Positions 22,116 through 32,163 of a stretch of 64,000 bases of DNA are shown one piece after another. Source of the stretch: Rapana venosa. Its lineage: Eukaryota; Mollusca; Gastropoda; Neogastropoda; Muricidae. Within the stretch, counting starts at the first letter, position 1, and the number at the start of each line of letters is the position of its first letter. The position numbers and the translations under genes were made by a program. Under the pieces are notes generated by a model. The model was not told the origin of the DNA and did not search any database. It saw only the letters and a program-made list of their open reading frames with translations. The stretch lies in the NCBI GenBank assembly GCA_028751875.1, contig CM054155.1, forward strand, positions 867,365 to 931,364, in the 5' to 3' direction.

Positions 22116-24288
22116 CGCGAACAACACTTAGAAGGTGAAAGATGCTGTTGAAATTAGGGACAGATATTTGGGGGGAAAGTCTCAGTAGGAAATAAGTGTG
22201 TTTTGAGGCTGGATTGAAGGTATCAAGTGAAGGCTTTTGTCGAAGTGAAAGAGGAGGTCATTCAGGTGGATGGACCAGAAACAGAGAAGGAGCGACGGCC
22301 AACAGTGGTTTGTTTGAATCTGGGTGTTCGAAAGCACAAAGTATCTGCGGCTGAACGAAGGGAATGGGATGGAGTGTACGATGAAGACAGTTACAGAGAT
22401 AAGGGGTGCAGATTTGTGGAGACATTTGAAACAGAGGGTTTGATTTTATACTCCAGTCTTTTGTGAGACAGGCAGCCAGTGAAGAGATCGCAGAAGAGGA
22501 GTGATGTGTTCAGATTTTTTCTTTCTTAGGACCAGTCGAGCTGCAGAGTTTTGTATGCGTTGAAGAGAGTGGATAGATGATGCTGGTAGGCCAGCCAAAA
22601 GAGAATTACAGTAGTCTAAACGTGAAAGAATGAGAGATGTGACAAGCTTGGAAGTTGCATCAGTGGACAGATACTTGCGAATCGCGCTTATGCGCCGTAA
22701 TTGATAGTAGCAAGACTGGCAGGTCTGGGTGATGAATTTTTTCATAGAGAGTGTGTTGTCAAGAACTACTCCTAAATACTTCACAGAGTTGGACAAGGAA
22801 CTGACGTATTGCCGAATTCTATTGAAGTTTTTGCGATAGAGGAAAGTTTATGTTGGGTCCCTATGAGCATGGCTTCGGTTTTATCGGCATTAAGTTGTAA
22901 CTTCTTCTGAGTCATCCAGTTTTGATGTCTTGAAGGCAGTAGGACATATTTGTCAGGAGGGAAGGCAAGTTTTCAACAGTATCACTGCACTGAAGCTGAG
23001 TATCATCGGCATAGAAATGATGATCAATATGGTGGTTGTTTTTATATGTGAGAGTGGAGCAGTGTAGAGAGTAAAGAGAACAGGGCCCAGGACTGATCGC
23101 TGCGGGACCCACATTCCATTTTGACAGGTTTTGATTGAATTTTGTTTACAATAATTTTCTGGATCCTGTCTGTGAGGTATGAAGTAAACCAGGTGAGGGC
23201 TGTGCCGTTAATACCAAACGTATTTGGAGGCGAGAAAGAAGATTGAGTGAATCTATGGTATCAAAGGCTGCAGATAAGTCAAGAAGAGTGAGGAGGGAGA
23301 TTTTTCCTGCATCAGAAGCAAGTAGAAGTGTATCTGAATTGTGGACTAGGGTGGTTTCGGTGCTGTGGTTGGGGCGATAGGCAGATTGAAAAGTGGGAAG
23401 GAGATCATTGGAATGAAGGTGACTGTTGAGCTTTTTGAGAACGACTTTTTCTAGTACTTTAGAGACAAAGGGTAAGTTTGAGACAGGCCTATAATTCTTT
23501 AGAATGTTGGGATCGAGGTCGTGCTTTTTCAGTAGAGGTGTGACTATTGCTGTTTTAAGAGTGATGAAAACTTTCCTGACACAAGAGATGAGTTTTTATT
23601 TTAGTGATATTAGGTACAATTGTTGGAAGGCATTGTGAGAAAACAGGAGCAGGTATGGGATCAAGGTCGCATGATTTTATAGTCATTTCCTTCAGAATTG
23701 TCATGATTTCTTTTTCACTTGTGGGATGGAAGGAAAAGAGAGGAGTGCCAGTGAACTGGGGATCAGGAGGCGCAGGCTGGAATTGACTCTGATCCAGTCT
23801 GGAGCGTATGTTTCGAACTTTGTCTGAGAAGAAGGCAGAAAATATGGATGGAAGTTCAGACAGGCTGTGGGTGTTAGGCAGAGGAGTTGTTTTTGCAGAT
23901 CCAAGGAGATTTGAGGTGAGGGAAAAAAGAGATTTTATGGATGTAGCACAGAGAACTTGGGAAGTGTAGTAGTCTGTCTTTGCTGAATGGATTAAGAGTT
24001 TGACTTTGTTTATTTGTTTTCGGAAAAGCTGTTTGTTGATTTCGGTTTTTGACTTCCGCCACAGGCGTTCTAGTTGCCGGCGTTTGCGCTTCGCTATCAA
24101 GATGTCTTGGGTATACCATGGCGCACAGGATCTGTCAGGGAGGAGATGATCAGTAGGAGGTGCATGCTCATCAAGCAATTGGCAGAGAATAGTGTTATAG
24201 TGATCAGAGAGGTCAGTGTGGTCAGAGATTTGTGAAAAACGTTCGGAAGCTTGTAAAGAGAAGGTATGAATGTCTAAGCCTTAAGTAC
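21861..24288 (-). mobile_element. 5'-truncated L2/CR1-like LINE inserted in the 21-mer array
   Basis: Read on the minus strand from 24288: a pre-RT region (RKRRQLERLWRKSKTEINKQ at about 24060-24120) and reverse transcriptase blocks NYRPVSNLPFVSKVLEKVV and LLDLSAAFDTID (about 23230-23500). Then come FYADDTQLQ (about 23000) and KYLGVVLDNTLSMKKF to [20 protein letters not shown] (22600-22796), followed by [11 protein letters not shown] 3' UTR holds a (CA)n run, the string TTCAGCGCTATATAAATTCC and an (ATT)n tail at 21861-21885. The YADD catalytic pair is kept, but there are several frame breaks and no endonuclease part. Both flanks are 21-mer repeat. Confidence 0.9.
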
Positions 24289-24826
24289 ATTGCGTGTACA
24301 TGTTGTATCATGGTGTGTACATGTTGTATCATGGTGTGTACGTGTTGTATCACTGTGTGTACATGTTGTATCATCGTGTGTACGTGTTGTATCATCGTGT
24401 GTATGTGTTGTATCATGGTGTGTACGTGTTGTATCACTATGTGTTTACGTGTTGTATCATCGTGTGTACGTGTTGTATCACTATGTGTGTACGTGTTGTA
24501 TCATCGTGTGTACGTGTTGTATCATCGTGTGTAAGTGTTGTATCACTGTGTGTGTACGTGTTGTATCACTATGTGTGTACGTGTTGTAATATCGTGTGTA
24601 AGTGTTGTATCACTGTGGGTGTACGTGTTGTATCACTGTGTGTGTACGTGTTGTATCACTATGTGTGTACGTGTTGTATCATCGTGTGTACGTGTTGTAT
24701 CATCGTGTGTACGTGTTGTATCACTGTGTGTGTACGTGTTGTATCATCGTGTGTACGTGTTGTCTCACTATGTGTGTACGTGTTGTATCACTGTGTGTAC
24801 GTGTTGTATCATCGTGTGTACGTGTT
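24289..24826. repeat. 21-mer minisatellite, block 2
   Basis: Same unit as block 1, here with many 23-base variants (CACTATGTGTGTACG). It resumes directly after the LINE. Confidence 0.96.
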
Positions 24827-25061
24827 AATAATAATGTATGGAATTTATTTAGCGCTGAATCTTGTAAAGCAACAAATCAAAGCGCTCAGATGACTTTTTT
24901 TTATAATTCGTGTGTATGCGGTTTTTAAAATTGTGTAATCTGTTCCCATCGGCACACAATGGCCTACTCTTTCGAACAGCGGAACAGGATTTAACGTGTA
25001 CGCAAGATGTTCTGCATGCGTTCGCACACGGGGCCTCGGTTTATAGTCTCATCCGAAGGAC
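24827..25061 (-). mobile_element. SINE, 3' part (minus strand)
   Basis: On the minus strand: CCTTCGGATGAGACTATAAA, then CCGTGTGCGAACGCATGCAG, GTGTGCCGATGGGAACAGAT and the tail AGATTCAGCGCTAAATAAAT ending in (ATT)n. Copies on the plus strand are at 43125 and 44335. It is inserted in the 21-mer array. Confidence 0.85.
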
Positions 25062-26094
25062 ATGTTGTATCACTGTGTGTGTACGTGTTGTATCATTATG
25101 TGTATATGTTGTATCATTTTGTGTATATGTGGTATCATTGTGTGTACAGGTTGTATAACTGTGTGTACATGTTGAATCATTGTGTGTACATGTTGTATCA
25201 CTGTGTGTACATGTTGTATCATTGTGTGTACATGTTGTATCACTGTGTGTTCGTGTTGTATCATTGTGTGTACGTGTTGTATCATTGTGTGTACGTGTTG
25301 TATCACGGTGTGTACGTGTTGTATCATTGTGTATACGTGTTGTATCATCGTGTGTACATGTTGTATCACTGTGTGTGCGTGTTGTATTACTGTGCCTACG
25401 TGTTGTATCACGGTGTGTACATGTTGTATCATCGTGTGTACATGTTGTATCACTGTGTGTACATGTTGTATTACTGTGTGTACGTGTTGTATTACTGCGT
25501 GTACGTGTTGTATCACAGTATGTACGTGTTGTATCACTGTGTGTACGTGTTGTATCATTGCATTGTGTGTACGTGTTGTATCATCGTGTGTACATGTTGT
25601 ATCATCGAGTGTACATGTTGTATCACTGTGTGTACGTGTTGTATCATCGTGTGCACGTGTTGTATCACTGTGTATACGTGGTTTATCATCGTGTGTACAT
25701 GTTGTATCACTGTGTGTACGTGTTGTATCATCGTGTGTACGTGTTGTATCACTGTGTGTACGTGTTGTATCATCGTGTGTACATGTTGTATCACTGTGTG
25801 TACGTGTGGTATCACTGTGTGTACGTGTTGTATCATTGTGTGTACGTGTTGTATCATTGCATTGTGTGTACGTGTTGTATCATTGTGTGTACGTGTTGTA
25901 TCATTGCATTGTGTGTACGTGTTGTATCATTGTGTGTACATGTTGTATCACTGTGTGTACGTGTTGTATCATCGTGTGTACATGTATCACTGTGTGTGTA
26001 CTTGTTGTCTCATCGTGTGTACGTGTTTCTATCACTGTGTGTACATGTTGTATCACTGTGTGTGTGTACATTTTGTATCATTGTGTGTACATTG
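25062..26094. repeat. 21-mer minisatellite, block 3
   Basis: About 48 units of the same 21-mer, ending next to a SINE. A recurrent insertion of CATTG (at 25557, 25858 and 25908) marks a higher-order variant. Confidence 0.96.
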
Positions 26095-26232
26095 GTGCAT
26101 CGGTGGTCTAGAGGTAACGCGCCTGTCTAGAAAGCGAAAAGTCCGGGTCTGAAGTGTGCGGCGGTTCGTACCCCGTTTGGACCCGAAACTTTTCCCCCAT
26201 CCATTAGACCATGAGTGGTGGTCTGGGCGCTA

Positions 26233-26263
<31 letters not shown>

Positions 26264-26604
26264 CGTGTGTTACACGTAATTATTTAGCGCACGTAAAAAA
26301 ACCCCACGGCAACAAGAGTTGTCCTGGCAAAATTCTTAGAAAAAGCCACTCTGTAGGGAAACAAATACAGCTGCAGAAAAAAAAAAAAAAGGGGTGAAAG
26401 GGTGGCGCAGCGCTAAGTGGCGACGCGTTCTCCGCTTCCCGGGGAGAGCAGCCCGAATTTCACGGAGAGAAATTTTGCCGTGACTTAAAGTGGTATGAAA
26501 TAAAATCTGAGCGCTTTGATTTGTTGCTTTACAAGATTCAGCGCTATATAAATTCCATACATTATTATTATTATTATTATTATTTATTATTATTATTATT
26601 ATTA
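26095..26604 (+). mobile_element. Full-length tRNA-derived SINE with LINE-shared tail
   Basis: The Pol III A box lies in TGGTCTAGAGGTAACGCGCC (26104-26123) and the B box is GGTTCGTACCCC (26163-26174). The central core TCGGATGAGACGATAAACCG is at 26238-26257. A second body module (CACGTAAAAAAACCCCACGG, GGGGAGAGCAGCCCGAATTT) follows. The 3' tail GATTCAGCGCTATATAAATTCC-type sequence with (ATT)n matches the tail of the LINE at 21861. It is about 510 bases long and flanked on both sides by 21-mer repeat. Confidence 0.92.
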
Positions 26605-27175
26605 CATGTTGTATCACTGTGTGTACATGTTGTATCACTGTGTGTGTGTGTGTGTGTACATTTTGTATCACTGTGTGTACATGTTGTATCACTGTGTGTG
26701 TACATGTTGTATCACTGTGGGTGTACGTGTTGTATCATCGTGTGTACATGTTGTATCACTGTGTGTGTACATGTTGTATCACTGTGTGTGTACGTGTTGT
26801 ATCACTGTGTGTGTACGTGTTGTATCATCGTGTGTACATGTTGTATCACTGTGTGTGTACGTGTTGTATCATCGTGTGTACATGTTGCATCATCGTGTGT
26901 ACATGTTGTATCACTGTGTGTGTACATGTTGTATCATCGTGTGTACGTGTTGTATCACTGTGTGTGTACATGTTGTATCATCGTGTGTACATGTTGTATC
27001 ACTGTGTGTGTACATGTTGTATCATCGTGTGTACATGTTGTATCATCGTGTGTACATGTTGTATCACTGTGTGTGTACGTGTTGTATCACTGTGTGTGTA
27101 CATGTTGTATCACTGTGTGTGTACGTGTTGTATCACTGTGTGTGTACATGTTGTATCACTGTGTGTGTCCGTGTT
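26605..27175. repeat. 21/23-mer minisatellite, block 4, abutting the exon C acceptor
   Basis: Same family, now mostly 23-base units (TCACTGTGTGTGTACATGTT ...). The last unit fades into GTGTCCGTGTTGGCACAG, which is the acceptor of exon C. The repeat therefore supplies the whole 3' splice region. Confidence 0.95.
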
Positions 27176-27182
27176 GGCACAG

Positions 27183-27308
27183 GACCTCCATAAACACATC
27201 AACTACTTGCCCGGGGACTGCCTGATTGCTGCCGCCTTCATGTCCTACATGGGCCCCTTCCTGTCTGAGTACAGAGAGGAGATCACCAAGAAAGTCTGGA
27301 TGGCTGAG
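27183..27308 (+). CDS. DNAH2: Dynein exon C: start of AAA5
   Basis: The exon is 126 bases, open throughout and phase 0 at its 3' end. It reads DLHKHINYLPGDCLIAAAF followed by MSYMGPFLSEYREEITKKVW. The LPGDCL-AAAF-SYMGPF block is the highly conserved opening of dynein AAA5, an ATPase-like module thought to be structural. The acceptor AG at 27181-27182 follows TGTTGGCAC directly at the edge of the 21-mer minisatellite, with no proper pyrimidine tract. The donor GTCATT at 27309 is weak. The last codons, WMAE, continue into IKEF of exon D exactly as the family alignment requires, which supports the border. No frame damage is seen. Confidence 0.93.
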
Positions 27309-27734
27309 GTCATTGCTTTGTCTATCTCTGTGTCTGCTGTGTCATTGCACACTCAGCTATATGCCACTCCTATCTGTTGGTACAGGGTTTTTCTCATTTT
27401 AGTAAAAAGTATGGCATTCACAACATTTTCACCTAGATAACTTTGATAGCGTTGTCCTGATGAAAATCTGTATTTTAGTTGTGAAAATCAGTAGTTGTTT
27501 ACTTTCATCTTGAGCAGAGAGTTTTAATCAAATAAATACGAACATTTTGAACACTGCCTTCTCAACTTTGGCTGTTTGCTACATGATCAGAGACTAGACT
27601 AGGTATAAGCCAGGAGAAATGCACAGTGCAATAGCTGACCCAGGCATTAACTGATTTATGTGTACAAGACAAGGGATTCGAATTAGAAATGTTAGGGACC
27701 AAGAATGTGAATCAGAGATTATCTTGTTTTATCA

Positions 27735-28050
27735 AAATATCTATATTTTATGTGAATGAATGACTTTCTTATAAGATCAGTATTTTATGTGGATAATTAG
27801 TTTTTTATGGATACTTTTAAATCAAAAGATCAATATTTTGTGGGATCATTGATTTTCTGATTTGCTTGTAATACCCATAAATCAAAATATCAATATTTTG
27901 TGTGAGTCGTTTTCTTATGGGGGCTGTTAAATCAAAAAGTCAATATTTTATGTGAATCGTTGATTTTCTTATGGGGGCCGTTAAACAAGAGATGAATATT
28001 TTGTGCGGGTTGTTGATTTTTGTATGGGATCTGATAAATCAAAAGATTAA
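27735..28050. repeat. Short AT-rich tandem (about 55-60 base unit)
   Basis: Five or six uneven units of AAATCAAAAGATCAATATTT followed by TGTGGGATCATTGATTTTCT and a TATGGGGGC-like end. The flanking 27309-27734 has no recognised content. Confidence 0.75.
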
Positions 28051-28054
28051 TTTC

Positions 28055-28312
28055 CCTGTGAGGATGCCGGGAGCCTGTCAGTATAAATAGCATCCTCACC
28101 TTCTGGAAATTCTGTGCTAGGAATTCTCTCTTTTCTATCCCTCTCTTTGTTTCTGCCTTGTCCCTTTTCTTCTTGTCATCTTCTTGTCTATTTCCTGCCT
28201 TCTTGTCCATTCTCCTGGCTTTTTTCTAGAAAGATTTAAAAGAGAACAATTCTCTCCCACGCCGAAGTCCGATGCGCTGGACCTGACTTGTCAGGGGCTT
28301 AACAGCAGCGCA
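28055..28312 (-). repeat. Interspersed repeat of unknown family, copy 1
   Basis: On the minus strand this reads CCCTGACAAGTCAGGTCCAG, GTGGGAGAGAATTGTT, ATCTTTCTAG, AAGGCAGAAACAAAGAGAGG and ACTGACAGGCTCCCGGCATC. The same blocks in the same order occur on the plus strand at 53185-53425. It has no open frame, and I do not recognise the family. It ends 44 bases before dynein exon D. Confidence 0.8.
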
Positions 28313-28355
28313 ACACGCTTTGTGAGCAAGAACAAGAGATGAACGCTCTGTGCAG

Positions 28356-28571
28356 ATCAAGGAATTCAAGGTGCCCCACACCCCCGGCCTACGCTTTGTG
28401 GACTTCATGGCTAAACCCACCGTGGTGAGGGACTGGAACATCCAGGGTCTGCCCAACGACACCTTCTCCACAGAGAACGGGGTCATCGTCACCCGGGGGT
28501 CGCGCTGGCCGTTGATGATTGACCCCCAGTGCCAGGCCATCAAGTGGATCAAGAACATGGAGGGGTCCAAG
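28356..28571 (+). CDS. DNAH2: Dynein exon D: AAA5 core
   Basis: These 216 bases encode 72 codons with no interruption, from IKEFKVPHTPGLRF through VVRDWNIQGLP and STENGVIVTRGSRW to LMIDPQCQAIKWIKNMEGSK. This is the AAA5 region in which the RW-LMIDPQ-QA-KWIKNME string is diagnostic of dynein heavy chains. The acceptor GTGCAG ends at 28355 and the donor is a consensus GTAAGG at 28572. The acceptor lies only about 45 bases downstream of an interspersed repeat (28055-28312), so that insertion nearly reaches the splice site. Base composition is GC-rich compared with the surrounding intron, as expected for a conserved coding exon. Confidence 0.95.
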
Positions 28572-28572
28572 G

Positions 28573-29015
28573 TAAGGGAAGGGGGCAGCCTCCGCTGTGG
28601 CGGACTCAGGCCTACAGTAGGGTGCATGTGTGTGATGAGCTACTGTCTAGTGCACCAGTGTCTTCAGATCACCCAGTCTTGTTCAAAACGTGCAGAGCCA
28701 TCGTCATGCTGGAGTGTCACCAGCAGGGCCGGAATGCCCTGATAGTGCTGGATTTGAGCAGGCTGTACTGTGATGAGCACAGCTGGAGTGACCGAGCACA
28801 GTAACTGGCGTCTTTCACCCTGAAGTCAGTGGTGTCACACTTTACAGGACAAGACCAACTGGATAGGATCAGATCAGATCGAATGAAACTGAAATCTTTT
28901 TTCCAGTCTCTTATTCTCCCAGGGGCCAATCAGTGGTGGTTTTTGCTTTTGTTTTGGAAATAACTTTAACCAGCAAAGTTTCTTTTCAAGTGAATTCACT
29001 ATGCAGTTTTTTTAA
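28573..29015. other. Intron D-E start, nothing recognised
   Basis: Ordinary sequence after the donor of exon D. It contains short direct repeats (GATCAGATCAGATCG at 28869-28883) and no gene signal. Confidence 0.5.
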
Positions 29016-30183
29016 GAACACAGAGATATACAGGAGGAAATCAAAAGAAGCCACAAAAGCTGTAGCCCAAGCTAAAGAAAAAGCGTGGAACGAATGGTGT
29101 GTTGGAGTTGATACAACTGAAGGTCAGCATAAGATGTTTCGAAATGCACAGCGGATGAGGGAAGAACGGAAAGACATCAATGTAGCAAAGTTTGTTAAAA
29201 AAATGAGTCTTGAAATATCACGACTGAGAAGCAAAATATTCTGCAGAGATGGAAGGATTACTTTCATGATCTGCTAAACATTGAGAATCCTCATGCAATC
29301 GAGGAAGTGGAGAAAGTTGAAGGACCTGTACAAGAAGTGACTGAAGATGAAATCAGAAGAGCAATTCGAACTATGAAAAAGAGAAAAGCCACGGGGCCAT
29401 CAGGAGTGGTGACAGAAATGATACAAGCAGCAGGAGAGGAAGGAGTAAAACAACTTACGAAAATATGTCAGAAGATACAGCGGACAGAACAAATGCCCGA
29501 AGAATGGGAAGACAGTATTATTGGGTAAAGGAGATGCACTAGTATGCAGAAAATACAGAGGAATCAAGCTTCTGGAACATGGCATGAAGATCTGGGGAAA
29601 AGTATTGGAAAGATGACTGAAGAGCCTGTGCAATATTGATGAAAAACAGTTTGGATTGCAGGCTGGCAAATCAACGATGCAATATTTATTGTGAAACAAC
29701 TGCAGGAAAAGTATATGGAGAAGAAAAAGAGCTTGACGCACATCTTTGTTGACCTGGAAAAAGCTTTTGATAGAGTACCCAGAAAGGCAATCCAATGGGC
29801 CTTGAGGAAACAAGGTGTACCGGAGCACACCATCTCACTTGTTGACTTTGTACAAGAACTCCAGATCAAAAGTGAAAACTATAATTGGGACATCAGAAAG
29901 CTTTGAGATAAAAGTAGGAGTGCACCAAGGATCCGCATTGAGCCCTCTGCTCTTTATCCTCATGATGAATGAAATGTCCAAGGAAGTGAGGCCAGAAGAG
30001 ATCTGGGAACTGCTGTATGCTATTGACTTAGTACTGGTAGCTGAGAACAGTGATGACGCTACTCAAAGATTTGGCAATTGGAAACAGAGATTAGAACTCA
30101 GAGGAATGAAGGTAAATGTTGACAAGACCAAATCAATGACAGTTGGAAAAGACCGCAGAACACATAGAGAGCAAGGCGAATAA

Positions 30184-30320
30184 CCGTGTGATGTCTGCCA
30201 CAAAGGTGTAGGGAACAATTCGATCAAATGCTCCAACTGTTAATATTGGTGTCACAAAAGATGCTCAAAGCTCAAAAGTCTGAAGAAGGACGGAGTATTT
30301 GTCTGCCCCAGTTGTATGAA
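30184..30320 (+). pseudogene. PHD/RING-like zinc finger encoded inside the LINE
   Basis: The translation CDVCHKGVGNNSIKCSNC, a stop, then YWCHKRCSKLKSLKKDGVFV and CPSC shows C-x2-C, C-x2-C, W-C-H-x2-C and C-x2-C spacing like a PHD finger. It lies between the RT palm and the thumb-like CYLGEMM segment, as in known invertebrate LINEs. One TAA stop lies inside it. Confidence 0.7.
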
Positions 30321-30666
30321 TAAGAAGAGTGAAGACAATACCGATGCAGGAAAGGAGCTAGAGTTTGAACAAGGGAAGATAGAAGTGGTAGTCGAATTCT
30401 GCTACTTGGGAGAGATGATGAGCTGCCATGCAAAATCTGAGTTAGCTGTCAGAACCAGGATTGCGAGTGCTTGGAAGAAATGGAAAGAATTGGCAAGTCT
30501 GCTCGCAAATCAGAAAATCCCACTGGAGAAACGCTGTCTGATATATAAGGCCTGCATTAGAACTGTTCTCCTGTATGGTTCGGAGATGTGGGTTTTCACA
30601 AAAACCGTCGAACGTTTGTTGAAGAGCTGTGAAAACCGAATGCTACGCTACATGGAAAAAAGGAAA

Positions 30667-30950
30667 GGTAAAGGAGTCCCATAACCTATAAGGTCGTAGG
30701 GGAGCGAGGCGTCAGAGACCTCACTTCTCTAGGGCCAGCATATTGAGGGCGGCCCAATCTCCTCTCCTCGTGCTTTACCTTCCCTGACCCTAAAGAGGGA
30801 GGTACCTTACAGCTGGGTGAAAAGGGGGAACTGTACTGAAGCCAAAGGCGCAAACGGTCACCATCCAATGGTAACCACGCTCGACGCTGCATAACTTGGC
30901 TGGGGGAAAAGCGAGTGCTCTGACACTGAGCTATCCGCCCCTACATACAT
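30667..30950 (-). mobile_element. Composite tRNA/5S-like SINE, copy 1 (inserted in the LINE)
   Basis: Minus strand: the A-box-like head GATAGCTCAGTGTCAGAGCA is followed by TTATGCAGCGTCGAGCGTGG and TTACCATTGGATGGTGACCG, resembling the internal control region of 5S rRNA. The body ends in GACTCCTTTACCTTTCC. The LINE reading resumes after it. CTACAT occurs on both sides (30647 and 30940) as a possible target duplication. Confidence 0.75.
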
Positions 30951-31369
30951 ACAAAGATCAAATGGGAAGACAGGATCACGATAAAGAACTATGGAGAATG
31001 TGCAAGTAGATGATCTGTGTCTGTAGCTAGTACCAATAGACTGGGGCTGGTTTGGGCACGTTCAAGGAAAGCAGACCACCAGATCATAAAAGAGCAATGA
31101 ACTTCGTAGTGGATGGATAGAGACCAAATGAAACCTAGCAAAACCCGGGCTGCTGTTGTTCAGATGATCGTAGAGAAAGGGGCATAATGGGGAAGTCAAA
31201 CAGAGAGAAATGGAGAAGGCTCATCAATGTCAAACCTCCCCTGGGAGAAACATGACAAAAAAGGAAGAAGAAGAAAAAGAAGGAAGTTTTTTGAAGAACA
31301 CGACAAACAACAATCAAAGACATTAAATTTTGTCAGTGAAAAGAAGTGCCTCTGTCTGACCTTTTGATT

Positions 31370-31750
31370 CATGGAAACTGTGTAGACTGTGAGATGACGT
31401 TGTGATGAGCATATCCACACTAGACTGTGAGATGACGTTGTGATGATAACTACAGTAGATTGAGATGACGTTGTTTGAACGTACACAGTTTGATGAGATG
31501 ACGTTGTGGTGAACATTAAACCCCAGTAGACTGTGAGATTGATGTTGTGATGACATACCACAGAGACTGTGAGATGGCGTTGTGGTGAACTTTACCACAG
31601 TAGACTGTGAGATGGCGTTGTGGTGAACATAACCACAGTAGACTGTGAGATGACGTTGTGATTAACATACCCCCAGTAGACTGTGAGATGACGTTGTGAT
31701 GAACATACCCCCAGTAGACTGTGAGATGACGTTGCGATGAATATGACCGG
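31370..31750. repeat. 38-mer minisatellite of intron D-E
   Basis: The unit is AGTAGACTGTGAGATGACGT plus TGTGATGAACATACCCCC. About nine units were seen, the first ones irregular. Each unit holds TGACGTTG, a half-CRE-like string. It ends about 220 bases before exon E. Confidence 0.92.
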
Positions 31751-31972
31751 TCAAGTTTACAGGAGACTGTTGTTCTGTGAGAGAAGATGGACTGTCGGGT
31801 GTTGCAAGGTCTGACCACCTGTGACGGGCTGCAGGAAAACCCTAGGGAACACTTACACTTTCAGCTCGCTGTTGACTGTGGGTTTGTTACACTTTCAGCT
31901 CGCTGTTGACTGTGGGTTTGACCGTGATTTACCTGGGGTGTTGCCTCTTCTGTTGTACACTTTATATTGCAG

Positions 31973-32123
31973 GGCCTGAAGACGATCGACTTTCAGCAGA
32001 CGGACTACATGAGGACTTTAGAGAACGCTATACAGATGGGGTTGCCTGTGGTGCTTCAGAACGTGCAAGAGAAGATTGACCCCTCACTGGACCCTGTGCT
32101 GACCAAGTCTCTGGTCAAAATCG
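31973..32123 (+). CDS. DNAH2: Dynein exon E: AAA5 C-terminal part
   Basis: The exon has 151 bases and ends in phase 1. It reads GLKTIDFQQTDYMRTLENAI, then MGLPVVLQNVQEKIDPSLDP and VLTKSLVKIG. In dyneins this stretch follows the KWIKNME block and precedes the AAA6-leading strand. The P-VLQNVQE-DP-L-P-L-K pattern is conserved through the axonemal chains. The acceptor TTATATTGCAG at 31962-31972 has a reasonable pyrimidine context, unlike several others in this gene. The donor is GTCAGT at 32124. A 38-base minisatellite ends about 210 bases upstream. The split glycine codon is completed by GC at the start of exon F. Confidence 0.95.
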
Positions 32124-32163
32124 GTCAGTGCTGCTCCTATACAGATCTTGTGACTGACTATGT

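Larger units (their letters stand above)
29020..31262 (+). mobile_element. Non-LTR retrotransposon (reverse transcriptase) with PHD-like finger, decayed
   Basis: Plus-strand pieces in order: EAKERAWNEW-type pre-RT helix (29040-29210), RAIRTMKKRKATGPSGVVTE (29360-29420), NIGLL/IKLLEHGMKIWGKVLE (29550-29610), HIFVDLEKAFDRVPRKAIQW (29740-29800) and VGVHQGSALSPLLF (29910-29955). Next come YAIDLVL (30018-30038), a C/H-rich finger (30184-30320), CYLGEMM, LLYGSEMWVFTK (30570-30605) and MLRYM. A SINE then interrupts (30667-30950), and the C-terminal LGWFGHV and TERN/EKWRRL-like remains follow to about 31235. The YADD motif is YAID, so a catalytic aspartate is lost. Several stops and shifts confirm it is inactive. 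Clade unresolved. Confidence 0.88.

Noticed and set aside
20481..22151. Long open frames of 170-350 codons on both strands
   Set aside because: They are translations of the 21-base minisatellite. The period is a multiple of three and the unit has no stop, so seven-residue repeats arise in every frame. The same holds for 24289-26150 and 26521-27225.
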